Positions 1-11,863 of a stretch of 19,141 bases of DNA are shown here, in pieces. Source of the DNA: Stramenopiles sp. TOSAG23-2 (lineage: Eukaryota; Sar); contig LT649589.1 of the NCBI GenBank assembly GCA_900128395.1, positions 1 through 19,141 of the forward strand, written 5' to 3'. The notes beneath the pieces were generated by a model. It worked only from the letters and a program-made list of their open reading frames with translations. It did not search any database and had not been told where the DNA came from. Position 1 is the first letter of the stretch; each line of letters begins with the position of its first letter. The position numbers were made by a program, and so were the translations under genes.

Positions 1-2440
<2,440 letters not shown>

Positions 2441-2863
2441 CCTGTATGAGCTGGAGTGGTGCATAGTGTGGTTTTAAATATTACACACTCTCGTATATTT
2501 TTATTTAAACTTTTAAGCTTAAAATTTTAAATAAAATAAAATATATAGACCGTATCTCAAATACCATGCGCATATATATACGTATATCTCTGTTTCTTCT
2601 TTTATTCACACCACGCACATTAAACATCTTAAATCACATATGTAAAATGTAAATGTGATTTGGCCGTTAGTCATATTTATTATTTTGTCATTTTTTTGAA
2701 AAAGTTAAAGGTGGTGGAGGTGGTGCAAAAGAAATTTGTGATGTTAAATATAATAATGCTATTCCTATGCTAGTTTCAGCACAATTTTCTGTCCACCTCT
2801 AGCACCTCTGTGGTCTGCAAATAATATAATAATTTATACAAATAGAAGAACAACACAAAAAAA
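2441..2863. other. intergenic region, ABC transporter 3' side to PGAM-like 5' side
   Basis: 423 bp between two genes on the same strand. It begins with the 3' UTR of the transporter; the first clear AATAAA-type signals lie near 2530, about 90 nt after the stop. A G-rich GGTGGTGGAGGTGG patch lies near 2710-2725 in otherwise AT-rich DNA. The last 30 bases before the next ATG are A-rich, as at the other starts here. I see no RNA gene or conserved reading frame. Confidence 0.5.
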
Positions 2864-4639
2864 ATGAACTACACAAGTGGTTCAGATAGAGAGGAAGTTA
2901 TTTACAAGTACAACTCTTCAATATGTGTAGAAACGATGACGACAAAAATAATACATATGATACGCCATGGCGAATCAGAGGCCAATCAATTGATGAATGA
3001 TTCCGCGCTTGCAATGGGATATGAAGATATGCAACATGGTATGGTGAAAATGAATAATACTGAACGGGCACAAATGATGGAGCCTTTGTTTAATAGAAAA
3101 GAAATTGATTATAACTTAACCGATATGGGATATAAGCAAGCTTGCTATGTACAAACAGATACGGACATACAAAAAGATATTACCTTGATAATTTCATCTA
3201 CACAAGAACGTGCTATACGGACAGCTGCTGTAGGTTTTGGTCATTTAATTAAGAGTGGTCAAGCACGTGGTGTTGCATTAGATTCTGCTAGAGAGTTTAT
3301 AACTGGTGAACCAGGTGAATGCAGAACAAGTATTAGTAATAGGTTGAAGGATCCAATGTTTCACGCTGGATGGGATTTTTCAAATTGTTCAGATGAAGAT
3401 ATAATGTGGAAAACTATGGAAAAAAATAATGAATTTGAAATGTCATGGAAAAATGATAGTGGAGAAATGCAACCAATGTGGATGCAACCAAATTTGCGAA
3501 ATTCAATAAGAAAAAGAGGTACGGAGGTATTAAATTTTATTTTTGATCAAAATGATAAAGTTATTGCACTCTTTACTCATGCTGGATTTGCTAGCATGGG
3601 TATCATCCGCGGGCGGTTAAAGAATGATACTCAAGCAAATGAATTGTTTCGTGGTAATTTTAAAAATTGCGATAGGGTAACAATGAAAGTAACAAAAACA
3701 AATAATAATAAAGATCCAAAAGATAATTATAAATTTGAAATCATTGGTTTTCGTAAATGTTCCAAAGAATTAAATAAATTATATCCCACTAAAACAATAC
3801 ATTTAATTCGTCATGGGGAATCTGAACAAAATAAAATAATGTCTGACTATGCAGCAAAGCTTGGTATTGCAGATGCTGTTCATGCACCAATGACAAAATT
3901 TACAGATGAACAACGTTTTGAAATGATATCAATGTTACGTAATGGGAAGAAAATTGATTACAATTTGAGTGAGAAAGGTTATAAACAAGCTGAATTAGTG
4001 CAATCGGATGTGGATATACAGAAAGGTTTAACATTAATAGTTGCATCTACACAAGAAAGAGCTATTCGTACAGCTGCAATTGGGTTAGGGCATTTAATTA
4101 AAAGTGGACAAGCTCGTGCTGTTGCATTAGATTCTGCTAGGGAAGCTTTAAGTGATGAAACTGGAGAGCGTAGATCAAAAGTTAGTGATAGATTGAAAGA
4201 TCCAATGTTTGAAACTGGATGGGATTTTTCAAATGTCACAGAAGATGATGAATTATATATGTCAAATATGAAAAACAATACATTTGAATTAAAAATTAGT
4301 AATGGTAAGGTTATACCGCCATATGAAAACGAAAGGGTGCAAACAATGATAGAAAAACGTGGCACTGCAACACTGGATTTCATATTTAAACAAACAGATG
4401 ATGTAGTTGCTCTTGTAACTCATGGAATGTTTACATTATTTGGTATTCTTCACGGAAGACTTAGGAATAATAAAATAGATTTTCGTGCCAAAGAAAATTT
4501 TGCAAATTTTATGGCCAATTATAATAATTGTGATCGAAGAAGTTTAAAAGTAACAAAAACAAATCATGGGTATGAAGTTGTTCTTACTGATCAACGCAAA
4601 TGTCCACCAGTAAAAGCGAATAGGATTAGTAAATTGTAA
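2864..4639 (+). CDS. tandem two-domain phosphoglycerate-mutase-like (histidine phosphatase) protein
   Basis: A 591-residue intronless gene made of two homologous histidine-phosphatase domains. Domain 1 has IRHGES with the nucleophile at His35 and a second histidine at His239 (FTHAGF). Domain 2 has IRHGES with His317 and His520 (VTHGMF). Both keep the STQERAIRTA arginine block and an SARE acidic residue, so both could be catalytic. The pattern (NLT..GY.QA, SSTQERA.RTA, ARE, RLKDPMF..GWDFSN) resembles the plant PGAM-like phosphatase group more than glycolytic dPGM. The halves are still clearly similar in DNA (for example around 3346-3386 and 4192-4232), so the duplication is intragenic and not very old. 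Substrate unknown. No signal peptide; probably cytosolic. Met25 just before the first domain is an alternative start. AATAAA lies 6 nt after the stop. Confidence 0.9.
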   Translation: MNYTSGSDREEVIYKYNSSICVETMTTKIIHMIRHGESEANQLMNDSALAMGYEDMQHGMVKMNNTERAQMMEPLFNRKEIDYNLTDMGYKQACYVQTDTDIQKDITLIISSTQERAIRTAAVGFGHLIKSGQARGVALDSAREFITGEPGECRTSISNRLKDPMFHAGWDFSNCSDEDIMWKTMEKNNEFEMSWKNDSGEMQPMWMQPNLRNSIRKRGTEVLNFIFDQNDKVIALFTHAGFASMGIIRGRLKNDTQANELFRGNFKNCDRVTMKVTKTNNNKDPKDNYKFEIIGFRKCSKELNKLYPTKTIHLIRHGESEQNKIMSDYAAKLGIADAVHAPMTKFTDEQRFEMISMLRNGKKIDYNLSEKGYKQAELVQSDVDIQKGLTLIVASTQERAIRTAAIGLGHLIKSGQARAVALDSAREALSDETGERRSKVSDRLKDPMFETGWDFSNVTEDDELYMSNMKNNTFELKISNGKVIPPYENERVQTMIEKRGTATLDFIFKQTDDVVALVTHGMFTLFGILHGRLRNNKIDFRAKENFANFMANYNNCDRRSLKVTKTNHGYEVVLTDQRKCPPVKANRISKL

Positions 4640-5071
4640 AAACAAATAAAATGGAGCTTAAAGTTTTTCATGTTTCCATTTTGCTCCGTGTACAAAGTTT
4701 GTGTGTATACATAGTGTGCATGTAAAAGCTGTTTTATACATACTGTGTAAATTATGTGGTGATTTTCTTCTTCTCTTTTTATTTTATACAATACACGTAT
4801 AATGTTCCTTCCTTAAAATTTCATTATCATAGGTGCATATTAATAGCACCACCATACTGTACAGGTAATACCTGGTATACTACTGTAATAACGTGCTAAT
4901 CATCGGTTCAGGGTTCAGCACGTAAAAATAATAATAGATATCTAGTAGAATATAAATATATATTCAATAAAAGATATATGAGAATGTATTTATATATGTA
5001 TTAGACATTTTATTTTATAATAGACAGAAAAAAGAAATTATCATAAATTACTCCTAATCATTTCAGAAATA
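4640..5071. other. intergenic region with three consecutive small hairpins and a possible 5' UTR splice acceptor
   Basis: 432 bp between the PGAM-like gene and the calpain-like gene. AATAAA at 4645-4650 and an 8-bp inverted repeat (4648-4655 with 4675-4682) follow the PGAM stop. Further on are three small inverted repeats: GGTGC/GCACC (4832-4836, 4846-4850), CAGGT/ACCTG (4862-4866, 4870-4874) and ACGTGCT/AGCACGT (4891-4897, 4917-4923). A CTAAT-like branch site and TTTCAG just before the calpain ATG (AG at 5065-5066) look like a splice acceptor; a GTAATA at 4865 could be the donor of a 5' UTR intron, but nothing proves splicing. No tRNA fold was found. Confidence 0.4.
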
Positions 5072-8000
5072 ATGGCGGACGTGTATGAGGTACCATCCAC
5101 TAATAACAACGATGATAATGTTGATGAATATGACTCAGAAACGATTGATGAAGAGATGTTAGATGAAATCATGTTGGATTTGCATGATAATGAAATAATA
5201 CAAAATATATTGTCTCCAACTAATGACCTGGAAGGTCAAGTAAATGAAGCAGAAGAAGAAGTAGTATTAGAAAAGGAAGCACAGAAATTAACAACAGTTG
5301 ATGTAAATGAAAACGAAAATATAAAAGAGGGTACGAATATTCAAGATATTAATGTTCACGATAGTTCTATAAAATATAGTAATAAACAAGCACCAACGTC
5401 AACAACGAGAAATAATAATATTGAGGCACAATTATCAAATCAAACGTCAATAAAACCAAGTCCACAACGAACGCCGTTAAAACCCAATTTTGCAGCTTCT
5501 CCTATGGAACCTGAATGGATTGAATATTTTTCATCTTTGCAGCATCATTGCAATCAAGATGGTGGTGGTGGTGGTGGTGATGATGATAATAGTAACAATA
5601 ATAATTTAGATAATACAAATAATAATAATAATAAGAAAAATGAGCAAGTATATAAAATGTATAGAAACCATTTAAAAGGAAATAAAAAATTTATTGATAC
5701 TAATTTCCCATCGAATATTGCATCTATTACTGGTAGAAAAAATAATAATAACGGCATTAAAAGTACAAGAAAACGTATGTCATGGTTTTCAGAACATATA
5801 AAAGAGGATCAAGTGCAATGGCTTCGGATTCCTGATATTGTAGAAAATGTATCATATATTAGATTTACATGGCATCGTAACTTGAATAAACTTGATAGTA
5901 GTATATTCACTAATTTATTACATGCAACAACAGCTGATAATGCTATGCGTATCTCTGGTATTTCTACTATGACGTTAAAAGAAGTTGAATATAAAAAGCA
6001 ATGTTTTGCCATGGATGAATCATGGACATCTGTTCGTCATGCTTATATGGATACTGCAAAAGCAGCTGCATTGTCTGGAATGGTTGGACAAATTTCCGGC
6101 TGTTCAAAATTATTTGATAATGAGTTGAAAACCTGGTGTTTGGATAAACATGGAAACAATAAAAATACGAATGGTTACAATTTCTTTGACAATATAAAAA
6201 ACAAAGCTTTTCCATGTAAATTTGAACGAGATATTACAGTAGCATATTTTTATGCAGAGTATCCCATGAATCGTGAAAATCCCCAATTAAGCGGTGAATA
6301 TGCAAATGGATTGCATGTACCATCGATTGATGATGAAGCTATTGTACATGTAATATGTGCAGTACATTTTAATGCTGGGCCTAAATGTCTATTTGCAAAG
6401 GAATACGATAATAATAATATGGCTGAATTTTTTGAAAATGATCAATATAAAAATGATTTTTTTGATAAAGAAAATCCATTTTTTGATGCATTGGGATGTT
6501 TAGTAACTGCAGGAACAGAAGCTACAAGGGAAAACAACCACGAAGACATTGACGTAAACGATAAGACCCATCATCAGGGTAATAGTATTAAAACATATCA
6601 TTCAATTTCAAAGCAATTATTTCCTAAAATATTTCAATACCAAGACAAGATGAAAGTAATGATAGATCAAGAATTAAACGATAACGGGATCTATCTTGTT
6701 GAGCTTTATTATAATAATGAAAAAAACGTTGTAATAATAGATGATCAAATACCATGTGACAATTTTGGTATGCCATTATTTACAAAGCCATTAAAGCCAC
6801 TGCAAGAAAGAAAATTAAAAAGTTATTTGAATCCATCATTGCCATGCCCGACGGAGTATTGGCCATTGTTAATTGAGAAAGCATATGCAAAGCTACATGG
6901 GTCATATTACAATATGAGATTTAATGTAGAAACACAAAGTGAAATGGATTATTTGCGATCTCAATCTTCATTATTAATAACTAATAATAATGTTGGTAAC
7001 AAAAACAAAATGACACAATTATGTAAATCTTTAAACTCGTTAACTGGTGGCGTATCAACAACGTTTCAATGGAATTTAAAAACAGGACGAGGTTATCGAG
7101 ATGGTATATTAGATTGGTTTATTCCCCCATCAAAAAGAAAAACAAATACCGATGAATCGCCAAGGCGCAAAGCCGCAAGTTTAGACAGTACTACTCCAAC
7201 TAAAAGATCTCCGACTAGAAGTAGAGCAGGAACTTTAGATAGCATCGTTGAAACAAATGACGATAGTGATGATGCTATGGATAGTAGCATGAATGTTAGT
7301 GATTTAAATCTCGACGATAATAGCTTTTATAATGAAAGCATCGAAGATGAACGGCATGAAGAAGCGGCGAAAACGTTATTCAGACGTCTGCGAACGATTG
7401 CGATTGGCGAAGAAAATAAAGATACTATATTTATTGTTAAAAAACGCAATGATGACGAAGATGAGGATGTTGAAGAGTTAGATACTTATGATACAAATGT
7501 ATATATTGCTACAAACATTTTAAATAAAGATCGTGACTCTTTAACATGGATATTAGATGATCCAAGTACATTAAACAGACGTCAATCATTCGTGACAAAA
7601 CTTAGTTCACCAATGACTACGTTAGTGCGTCCATGGAATTTAATAAAACCCGTAGATGATAAGCCTAAACAGGGTGATAAAAATATAGATGATCTCAATC
7701 AACCTATGCATATAAGCATGACTGAACTTTATAAAAATTTTCGTGCAATTACTGTACATCATACTTGTAATAATAGATTGTTGTCAACTGCTTCTTCAAG
7801 TAAAAAAAATCCTTTTAAGTATCACTTAAATATTACAGGCAAATGGAATAATGACGATAAAAGGCATACATCGATTAATAATCCACAATATCATATATTT
7901 ACAAGTACTCCATGTAATAGTATTATATCTATTGAAACATTAAGTGATGTGGTCAAAGTGACAAAAGAAGACGACATGAAAAGAAAGATTACAAAAAGAA

Positions 8001-9577
8001 AGAAATTTTCATCATCACCACCTTCATCACCGAATGATAATGAAAAAGAAAGATTCCAATTTTTACGTACACCTTCTTCAGTAGGCTTACTGCTAGAAAA
8101 ACGTGTTTCTGATAATGCAAATGAAACCCTTGGTAAAAAACGTTTCCAAATAGGACTACCAAATAATCGCATTGAAAATGGATTAAGATTTAGTAAATAT
8201 ATTAATCAATCTTATTTATGTGTTTCATTGGAATGTACTTTACTAGATAATAATGTTATACATGAAGATGATGAAGAAACATATTATAGTAGTGAAGATG
8301 ATGATAAAGAAGATGTACCCTATGTATTAGTTCCTGTAGCGATGGCACAAACAAATCAACATACTACTAAATGTAGTAATAAATATGTCATGTCAATTTA
8401 CTCGTCTGAACCTTTGACTGTTAAAGAGCTGAGAAGTCCAAATTATGGTGGCTATAAATATTATTTAACAGTGAATGGTGTGGTTGGCAAAAAGATTGGT
8501 AAAAGTGGACGTTTGTTATCGCCATTGAAAATTAGCATGAAAAGTAGAAACAGCAGCAGCAACAATAATAATAATATTAGTAATATAGTAGATCCTGCTG
8601 AATATGGCGGTAGTTATCCAAAATATAAATCCTGGTGGTTGAATCCACAATACATGTTTGAAGTGAGCAATGGTAATCATGATGCTAATGATGGAAGTAA
8701 AACGGAAGTATTAATCGCATTGCATAATAAAACAGACGTGACGCGTCGTGGACGATCAAATTCCAATGCTATTCCAACATGGCCAAGTATTGGCTTTTTA
8801 ATTGTAAAATGTGAAAATTCACATATTATACGTTTTTTACCTTCTAAAATATACGTAGATAGTGCAAAATGTGACCATGTTCCGACGATATTAAAAACTT
8901 TATTTTTAGAAAATGGAAAATATATTTTGATCCCATTTGGCAAAGATCCATCAATAGCATTTGAGTTTACATTGAACGTTTACTGTGATAATTCACTGTC
9001 TACAAAAAATTTAGTTTTGTTAAAAGATTGGGATTCGCATATATGTTGGAAAAGCAATTGGGTCAAATATTTCTGTGGTGGTTGTTGCAATAATAGGGGA
9101 ACTTGGTTGCAGAATCCAACTGCAACATTTGAAATTTTCATGAAAGAAGATATGGATGAGGACGATGAATCCGATGCGATAAATAATGAAGAAGAAGAGG
9201 AAAGTTCGTTTCATGAAATAAATAAAGTAGAAAAAACATGTACTGTCCAGATTGAGATATTAGGGAAACATTTAAGTGAAACTCCGCATGGTTTTTTTCT
9301 CTATTCCGGTTTACCACCATACAATCCAAAGAAATACGATGGTGATGATCCAAAATTCATTGGTCAACCATGGATACAAAATCGATTTAGTGGTAAGCTA
9401 AAATCTGGTTCATATACAATTGTTGCACAAACATTTAAACCAAATATTCTTGGAAATTTTATTGTGCACATGTATAGCGATGATGGTGTTTTAATACCAG
9501 GTAGATGCATTGGTAGAAATGGTGGTGCAGGGGGTAAATGGATTGTCAATGAAAGGAAACATGATGTATGTATTTAA
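5072..9577 (+). CDS. calpain-like protein with degenerate catalytic core and beta-sandwich repeats
   Basis: A 1501-residue intronless gene. Residues 1-200 are acidic and low-complexity, with a Gly/Asp/Asn tract at about 163-192. The calpain core is recognisable by G539-IYLVELYYN, V-IIDD (D557, D558), EYWPLLIEKAYAKLHGSY (595-612) and LTGG (657-660), matching family blocks VVDD.LP, W..LLEKAYAK..GSY and LTGG. By my alignment the catalytic Cys of DCW is Asn468 (ENPFFDALGCL), the His of GHAY is Asn809 (TNVYIA) and the Asn of NPWG is Asp830 (DDPS), so it is probably a non-proteolytic calpain. Behind the core lie two clear and one weaker domain-III-like beta sandwiches (about 1035-1150, 1175-1310, 1320-1490), with NPQYMFEV/NPTATFEI and GKYILIPF/GSYTIVAQ signatures. 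The core also carries a long Ser/Glu insert with two RxxA[SG][ST]LD-type sites. AATAAA follows the stop immediately. Likely a cytosolic or cytoskeletal scaffold; this is inference. Confidence 0.82.
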   Translation: MADVYEVPSTNNNDDNVDEYDSETIDEEMLDEIMLDLHDNEIIQNILSPTNDLEGQVNEAEEEVVLEKEAQKLTTVDVNENENIKEGTNIQDINVHDSSIKYSNKQAPTSTTRNNNIEAQLSNQTSIKPSPQRTPLKPNFAASPMEPEWIEYFSSLQHHCNQDGGGGGGDDDNSNNNNLDNTNNNNNKKNEQVYKMYRNHLKGNKKFIDTNFPSNIASITGRKNNNNGIKSTRKRMSWFSEHIKEDQVQWLRIPDIVENVSYIRFTWHRNLNKLDSSIFTNLLHATTADNAMRISGISTMTLKEVEYKKQCFAMDESWTSVRHAYMDTAKAAALSGMVGQISGCSKLFDNELKTWCLDKHGNNKNTNGYNFFDNIKNKAFPCKFERDITVAYFYAEYPMNRENPQLSGEYANGLHVPSIDDEAIVHVICAVHFNAGPKCLFAKEYDNNNMAEFFENDQYKNDFFDKENPFFDALGCLVTAGTEATRENNHEDIDVNDKTHHQGNSIKTYHSISKQLFPKIFQYQDKMKVMIDQELNDNGIYLVELYYNNEKNVVIIDDQIPCDNFGMPLFTKPLKPLQERKLKSYLNPSLPCPTEYWPLLIEKAYAKLHGSYYNMRFNVETQSEMDYLRSQSSLLITNNNVGNKNKMTQLCKSLNSLTGGVSTTFQWNLKTGRGYRDGILDWFIPPSKRKTNTDESPRRKAASLDSTTPTKRSPTRSRAGTLDSIVETNDDSDDAMDSSMNVSDLNLDDNSFYNESIEDERHEEAAKTLFRRLRTIAIGEENKDTIFIVKKRNDDEDEDVEELDTYDTNVYIATNILNKDRDSLTWILDDPSTLNRRQSFVTKLSSPMTTLVRPWNLIKPVDDKPKQGDKNIDDLNQPMHISMTELYKNFRAITVHHTCNNRLLSTASSSKKNPFKYHLNITGKWNNDDKRHTSINNPQYHIFTSTPCNSIISIETLSDVVKVTKEDDMKRKITKRKKFSSSPPSSPNDNEKERFQFLRTPSSVGLLLEKRVSDNANETLGKKRFQIGLPNNRIENGLRFSKYINQSYLCVSLECTLLDNNVIHEDDEETYYSSEDDDKEDVPYVLVPVAMAQTNQHTTKCSNKYVMSIYSSEPLTVKELRSPNYGGYKYYLTVNGVVGKKIGKSGRLLSPLKISMKSRNSSSNNNNNISNIVDPAEYGGSYPKYKSWWLNPQYMFEVSNGNHDANDGSKTEVLIALHNKTDVTRRGRSNSNAIPTWPSIGFLIVKCENSHIIRFLPSKIYVDSAKCDHVPTILKTLFLENGKYILIPFGKDPSIAFEFTLNVYCDNSLSTKNLVLLKDWDSHICWKSNWVKYFCGGCCNNRGTWLQNPTATFEIFMKEDMDEDDESDAINNEEEEESSFHEINKVEKTCTVQIEILGKHLSETPHGFFLYSGLPPYNPKKYDGDDPKFIGQPWIQNRFSGKLKSGSYTIVAQTFKPNILGNFIVHMYSDDGVLIPGRCIGRNGGAGGKWIVNERKHDVCI

Positions 9578-9944
9578 AATAAAAATGTTTTTTTGTGTAA
9601 TATACGTATATTTTTTTACGAATCGTAATGAAAATACTTAATTTTTTAAATATTTTATAATTAAATATATATACGCGTATCATTAAATATAAAAAATAAA
9701 AAACAAAAAATATTATACGAGTATTTTTTGAGAAGAAGTAAAAATTATTTTTATATAACTTTAGATTTTAACCACATCATTTTTATATTATAAAAATATA
9801 ATCACACAAACACACTACTTCGTACGAACATTTTTTGTTTATATATTATAAGTGCTATAAAAACGATATTTATACGAAGTACATCTCTCTCTTTCTTGTT
9901 CTCCCCTCTTCTTTGTATATGTATATACCAAAAACATATAACTT
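9578..9944. other. convergent intergenic region, very AT-rich
   Basis: 367 bp between the 3' ends of the calpain-like (+) and glyoxalase (-) genes. AATAAA at 9578-9583 directly follows the calpain stop. A short perfect inverted repeat (9779-9787 with 9789-9797) could form an AT hairpin. No reading frame or RNA gene seen. Confidence 0.5.
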
Positions 9945-10649
9945 TTAGCTTTTAGAATTGTCTTGATAACCTCCACCATTTGTTAAAGATACCCCATCAC
10001 AATCGACCTCTTGTGTTGGAAAAGGTTGTTGTTGTGGCAATATCTCAACTAGGTAGCCATCAGGATCATAAATAAATGCCAATCCTTTCATTCCACCTGA
10101 ATTTGGACTTTTTTTAATCTTTACTCCTAACTTCTTAAATCTCTCACACGCAGCATAAACATCTGGTAACGTTATGCCAAGGTGCCCAAAACCTCCAGTT
10201 ACCGGCTGACCATCTTTTGTACCAGTTGCATCACCATTGCCAGTATTATAAAATTTATCTCCATCTTCATTTTCACTTCCATGATTATGAGTTAATTCAA
10301 TACAACCAGGAGTTTTCAAACAAAATGCAAATCTTTCTTTTTCATCCGTTGGTATAGTTGCTGGATCACAACAAGCGACAAAGTAAACACTGAATTTCCA
10401 TTGAGGAAAGTGGCTATAGTGAATCAAATGCATACCGAGTGTATTGCAATAAAAATCCAACGAACGTTTTGGTTCTTTTATTCGTATCATAGTTTGTTGC
10501 ATGCAAAATTCTTTTGTTGATTCATCTTTTGGAGTTGTCAAATATGACGATACATTGAACATTTTATCCATTTTTGTGTTATATTTTCTTGTTGTCTGTA
10601 ATATTGCGGTGTTATTGATTGTATTGTTCGTTTGGCCTAATATTCGCAT
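9945..10649 (-). CDS. lactoylglutathione lyase (glyoxalase I)
   Basis: A 234-residue glyoxalase I, which isomerises the hemithioacetal of methylglyoxal and glutathione to S-lactoylglutathione, the first step of the glyoxalase detoxification pathway. It matches the eukaryotic monomer unit along its length: QQTMIRIKEPKRSLDFY, LGMHLIHYSHFP.WKFSVYF, CIELTHNHGSE, GFGHLGI and YDPDGYLVEILP. The expected metal ligands are present at Gln52, Glu118, His156 and Glu202, and the Glu202 position is also the catalytic base in this family. Gln as first ligand is the zinc-type pattern, as in the human enzyme. The first 45 residues, rich in Asn, Thr and Lys with few acidic residues, could be an organelle presequence; Met27 or Met30 are alternative starts giving a cytosolic form. 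No introns. The gene is divergent from the membrane-protein gene to its right. Confidence 0.95.
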   Translation of the reverse strand: MRILGQTNNTINNTAILQTTRKYNTKMDKMFNVSSYLTTPKDESTKEFCMQQTMIRIKEPKRSLDFYCNTLGMHLIHYSHFPQWKFSVYFVACCDPATIPTDEKERFAFCLKTPGCIELTHNHGSENEDGDKFYNTGNGDATGTKDGQPVTGGFGHLGITLPDVYAACERFKKLGVKIKKSPNSGGMKGLAFIYDPDGYLVEILPQQQPFPTQEVDCDGVSLTNGGGYQDNSKS

Positions 10650-11099
10650 TTATTCTATATTTATAAAAATATTATACAGGTACAGTATCTTTTTTTTATT
10701 ATCGTTGTGGTGGTGGTGGTGCATTTTTCTTCAACAACAAACCAAACAATAGCAGTGGTGCAACACAAGTATATGCACCAAAAGAAGAGCAAGAAGAAAA
10801 ATAAATTGATGCCTCCCTACTGGACTGTACTAGCTATTCATATAGCCTAATATAAAAGTATACATTCATATATAAAAATCCTTAAATAGAGTCGCTTCGG
10901 TCGGTCGGTCCAACACTAAAATCTCCAGCCATTTAGGCAAAAAATCATTAACTTTTTACTTTTATTATTCTAATTATATATATATTCCGAAACCAAGGTA
11001 TATATGTATAATAAGTAATTGAGTAACATATCGATATAGATACATTGTATATACGCATAGGTCAGTCAGATAAAGAGTAAATAAAGAAGAAGAAAAAGG
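10650..11099. promoter_or_regulatory. divergent intergenic region between glyoxalase I and membrane-protein genes
   Basis: 450 bp that must hold both promoters. It contains a GTGGTGGTGGTGG run (about 10707-10720), a CGGT tandem patch (TCGGTCGGTCGGTCC, 10897-10911) that stands out by base composition, and many TATATA blocks close to the right-hand start. The last 20 bases before the ATG are purine-rich (AAGAAGAAGAAAAAGG). No consensus element can be named with confidence. Confidence 0.35.
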
Positions 11100-11624
11100 A
11101 TGGCTGCATCGGTACGGGTTGCGCAAGGGCTGGCTGCATCATCTCTTGGTATTGCTGCATTTTTGACTTATACAAATCCAGTAAAAGGCTTCAATATTAC
11201 TAGGTTTTTAAATTTATTTCAAGCTGGTCAATATCTAATGCCAGGTCTCATACATACATTCAAAGAAGATGGTGGTATTTTATCCATTGGAGCAGGTCTT
11301 GGTTATACATTTAATGGGCCAGTCAAACGAGAAAACCACCGGCTTGTGCTGATTGCTAGTAAATGGGGTTCTGCTAAATTATTATCAGCTTTTTTTCTAT
11401 ATTATTTAGAAATGCATAATAACGGCGAACATTCAACTATAGGAACGTTATTTGTTTTGATAGAAAATTTGATTCAATATGTGATTGTTGGTAGTATTCT
11501 AGGTAAAAAAATTGGAATGGGTAAATCGAAAGCTCCGGGACGATTTCGTGATATTAGTATGTTAGTATTTGGTGCTTTAATTCTATTTTTAAATAGAAAA
11601 CGTGATGCAACACGTAGTAAATAG
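11100..11624 (+). CDS. small multi-pass membrane protein, function unknown
   Basis: A 174-residue intronless protein I cannot place in a named family. Four to five hydrophobic segments are visible: about residues 10-27, 58-75, 83-105 (includes SAKLLSAFFLYYLEM), 115-138 (LFVLIENLIQYVIVGSILG) and 153-167 (LVFGALILFLN), ending in a basic tail KRDATRSK. The loop KKIGMGKSKAPGRFRD is strongly basic. The mix of moderately hydrophobic helices with Gly and charged residues suggests an organelle or ER inner-membrane protein, but no targeting signal is clear. The start is supported by the A-rich leader and lack of an upstream in-frame ATG nearby. It faces glyoxalase I head to head and the dehydrogenase gene tail to tail. 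Confidence 0.75.
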   Translation: MAASVRVAQGLAASSLGIAAFLTYTNPVKGFNITRFLNLFQAGQYLMPGLIHTFKEDGGILSIGAGLGYTFNGPVKRENHRLVLIASKWGSAKLLSAFFLYYLEMHNNGEHSTIGTLFVLIENLIQYVIVGSILGKKIGMGKSKAPGRFRDISMLVFGALILFLNRKRDATRSK

Positions 11625-11863
11625 TTTGATGTCTGAAATATTAAAAAGAAGGCAATTAATTCAAGGTGGTGGTGATCCTGGGTGATGGTTCACTTTGAAA
11701 ATTGTGAATGTGGAAGACTATGCTCATCGAAATGCTACAAAAAGCAAGAAAGGTTGTAAAAAAATGTGTACCCACGTGCCTAGATACATTCTTAACTTTT
11801 CAATATATGTATATATATATAATATATTAAAAAAAAAATGTACAATTTTTTAAAAACAATATC
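11625..11863. other. convergent intergenic region with a tiny Cys-rich reading frame
   Basis: 239 bp between the membrane-protein (+) and dehydrogenase (-) 3' ends. The right part is TA-repeat and poly-A. The left part is less AT-rich and holds an ATG reading frame of 24 codons (11685-11759, +) with four cysteines in a C-x-C-x3-C-x3-C pattern. There is no independent sign that it is translated. Confidence 0.35.

Noticed and set aside
4891-4923. tRNA-like segment with a 7-bp closing stem and GGTTCAGGGTTC
   Set aside because: Only 33 bases long, with no D or anticodon arm; just a hairpin.
5554-5757. Minus-strand frame with poly-Leu and poly-Pro
   Set aside because: Antisense of the Gly/Asp/Asn low-complexity tract of the calpain-like gene.
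11600-11863. C/D box snoRNA near GGTGATGG
   Set aside because: No matching D box and no closing stem.
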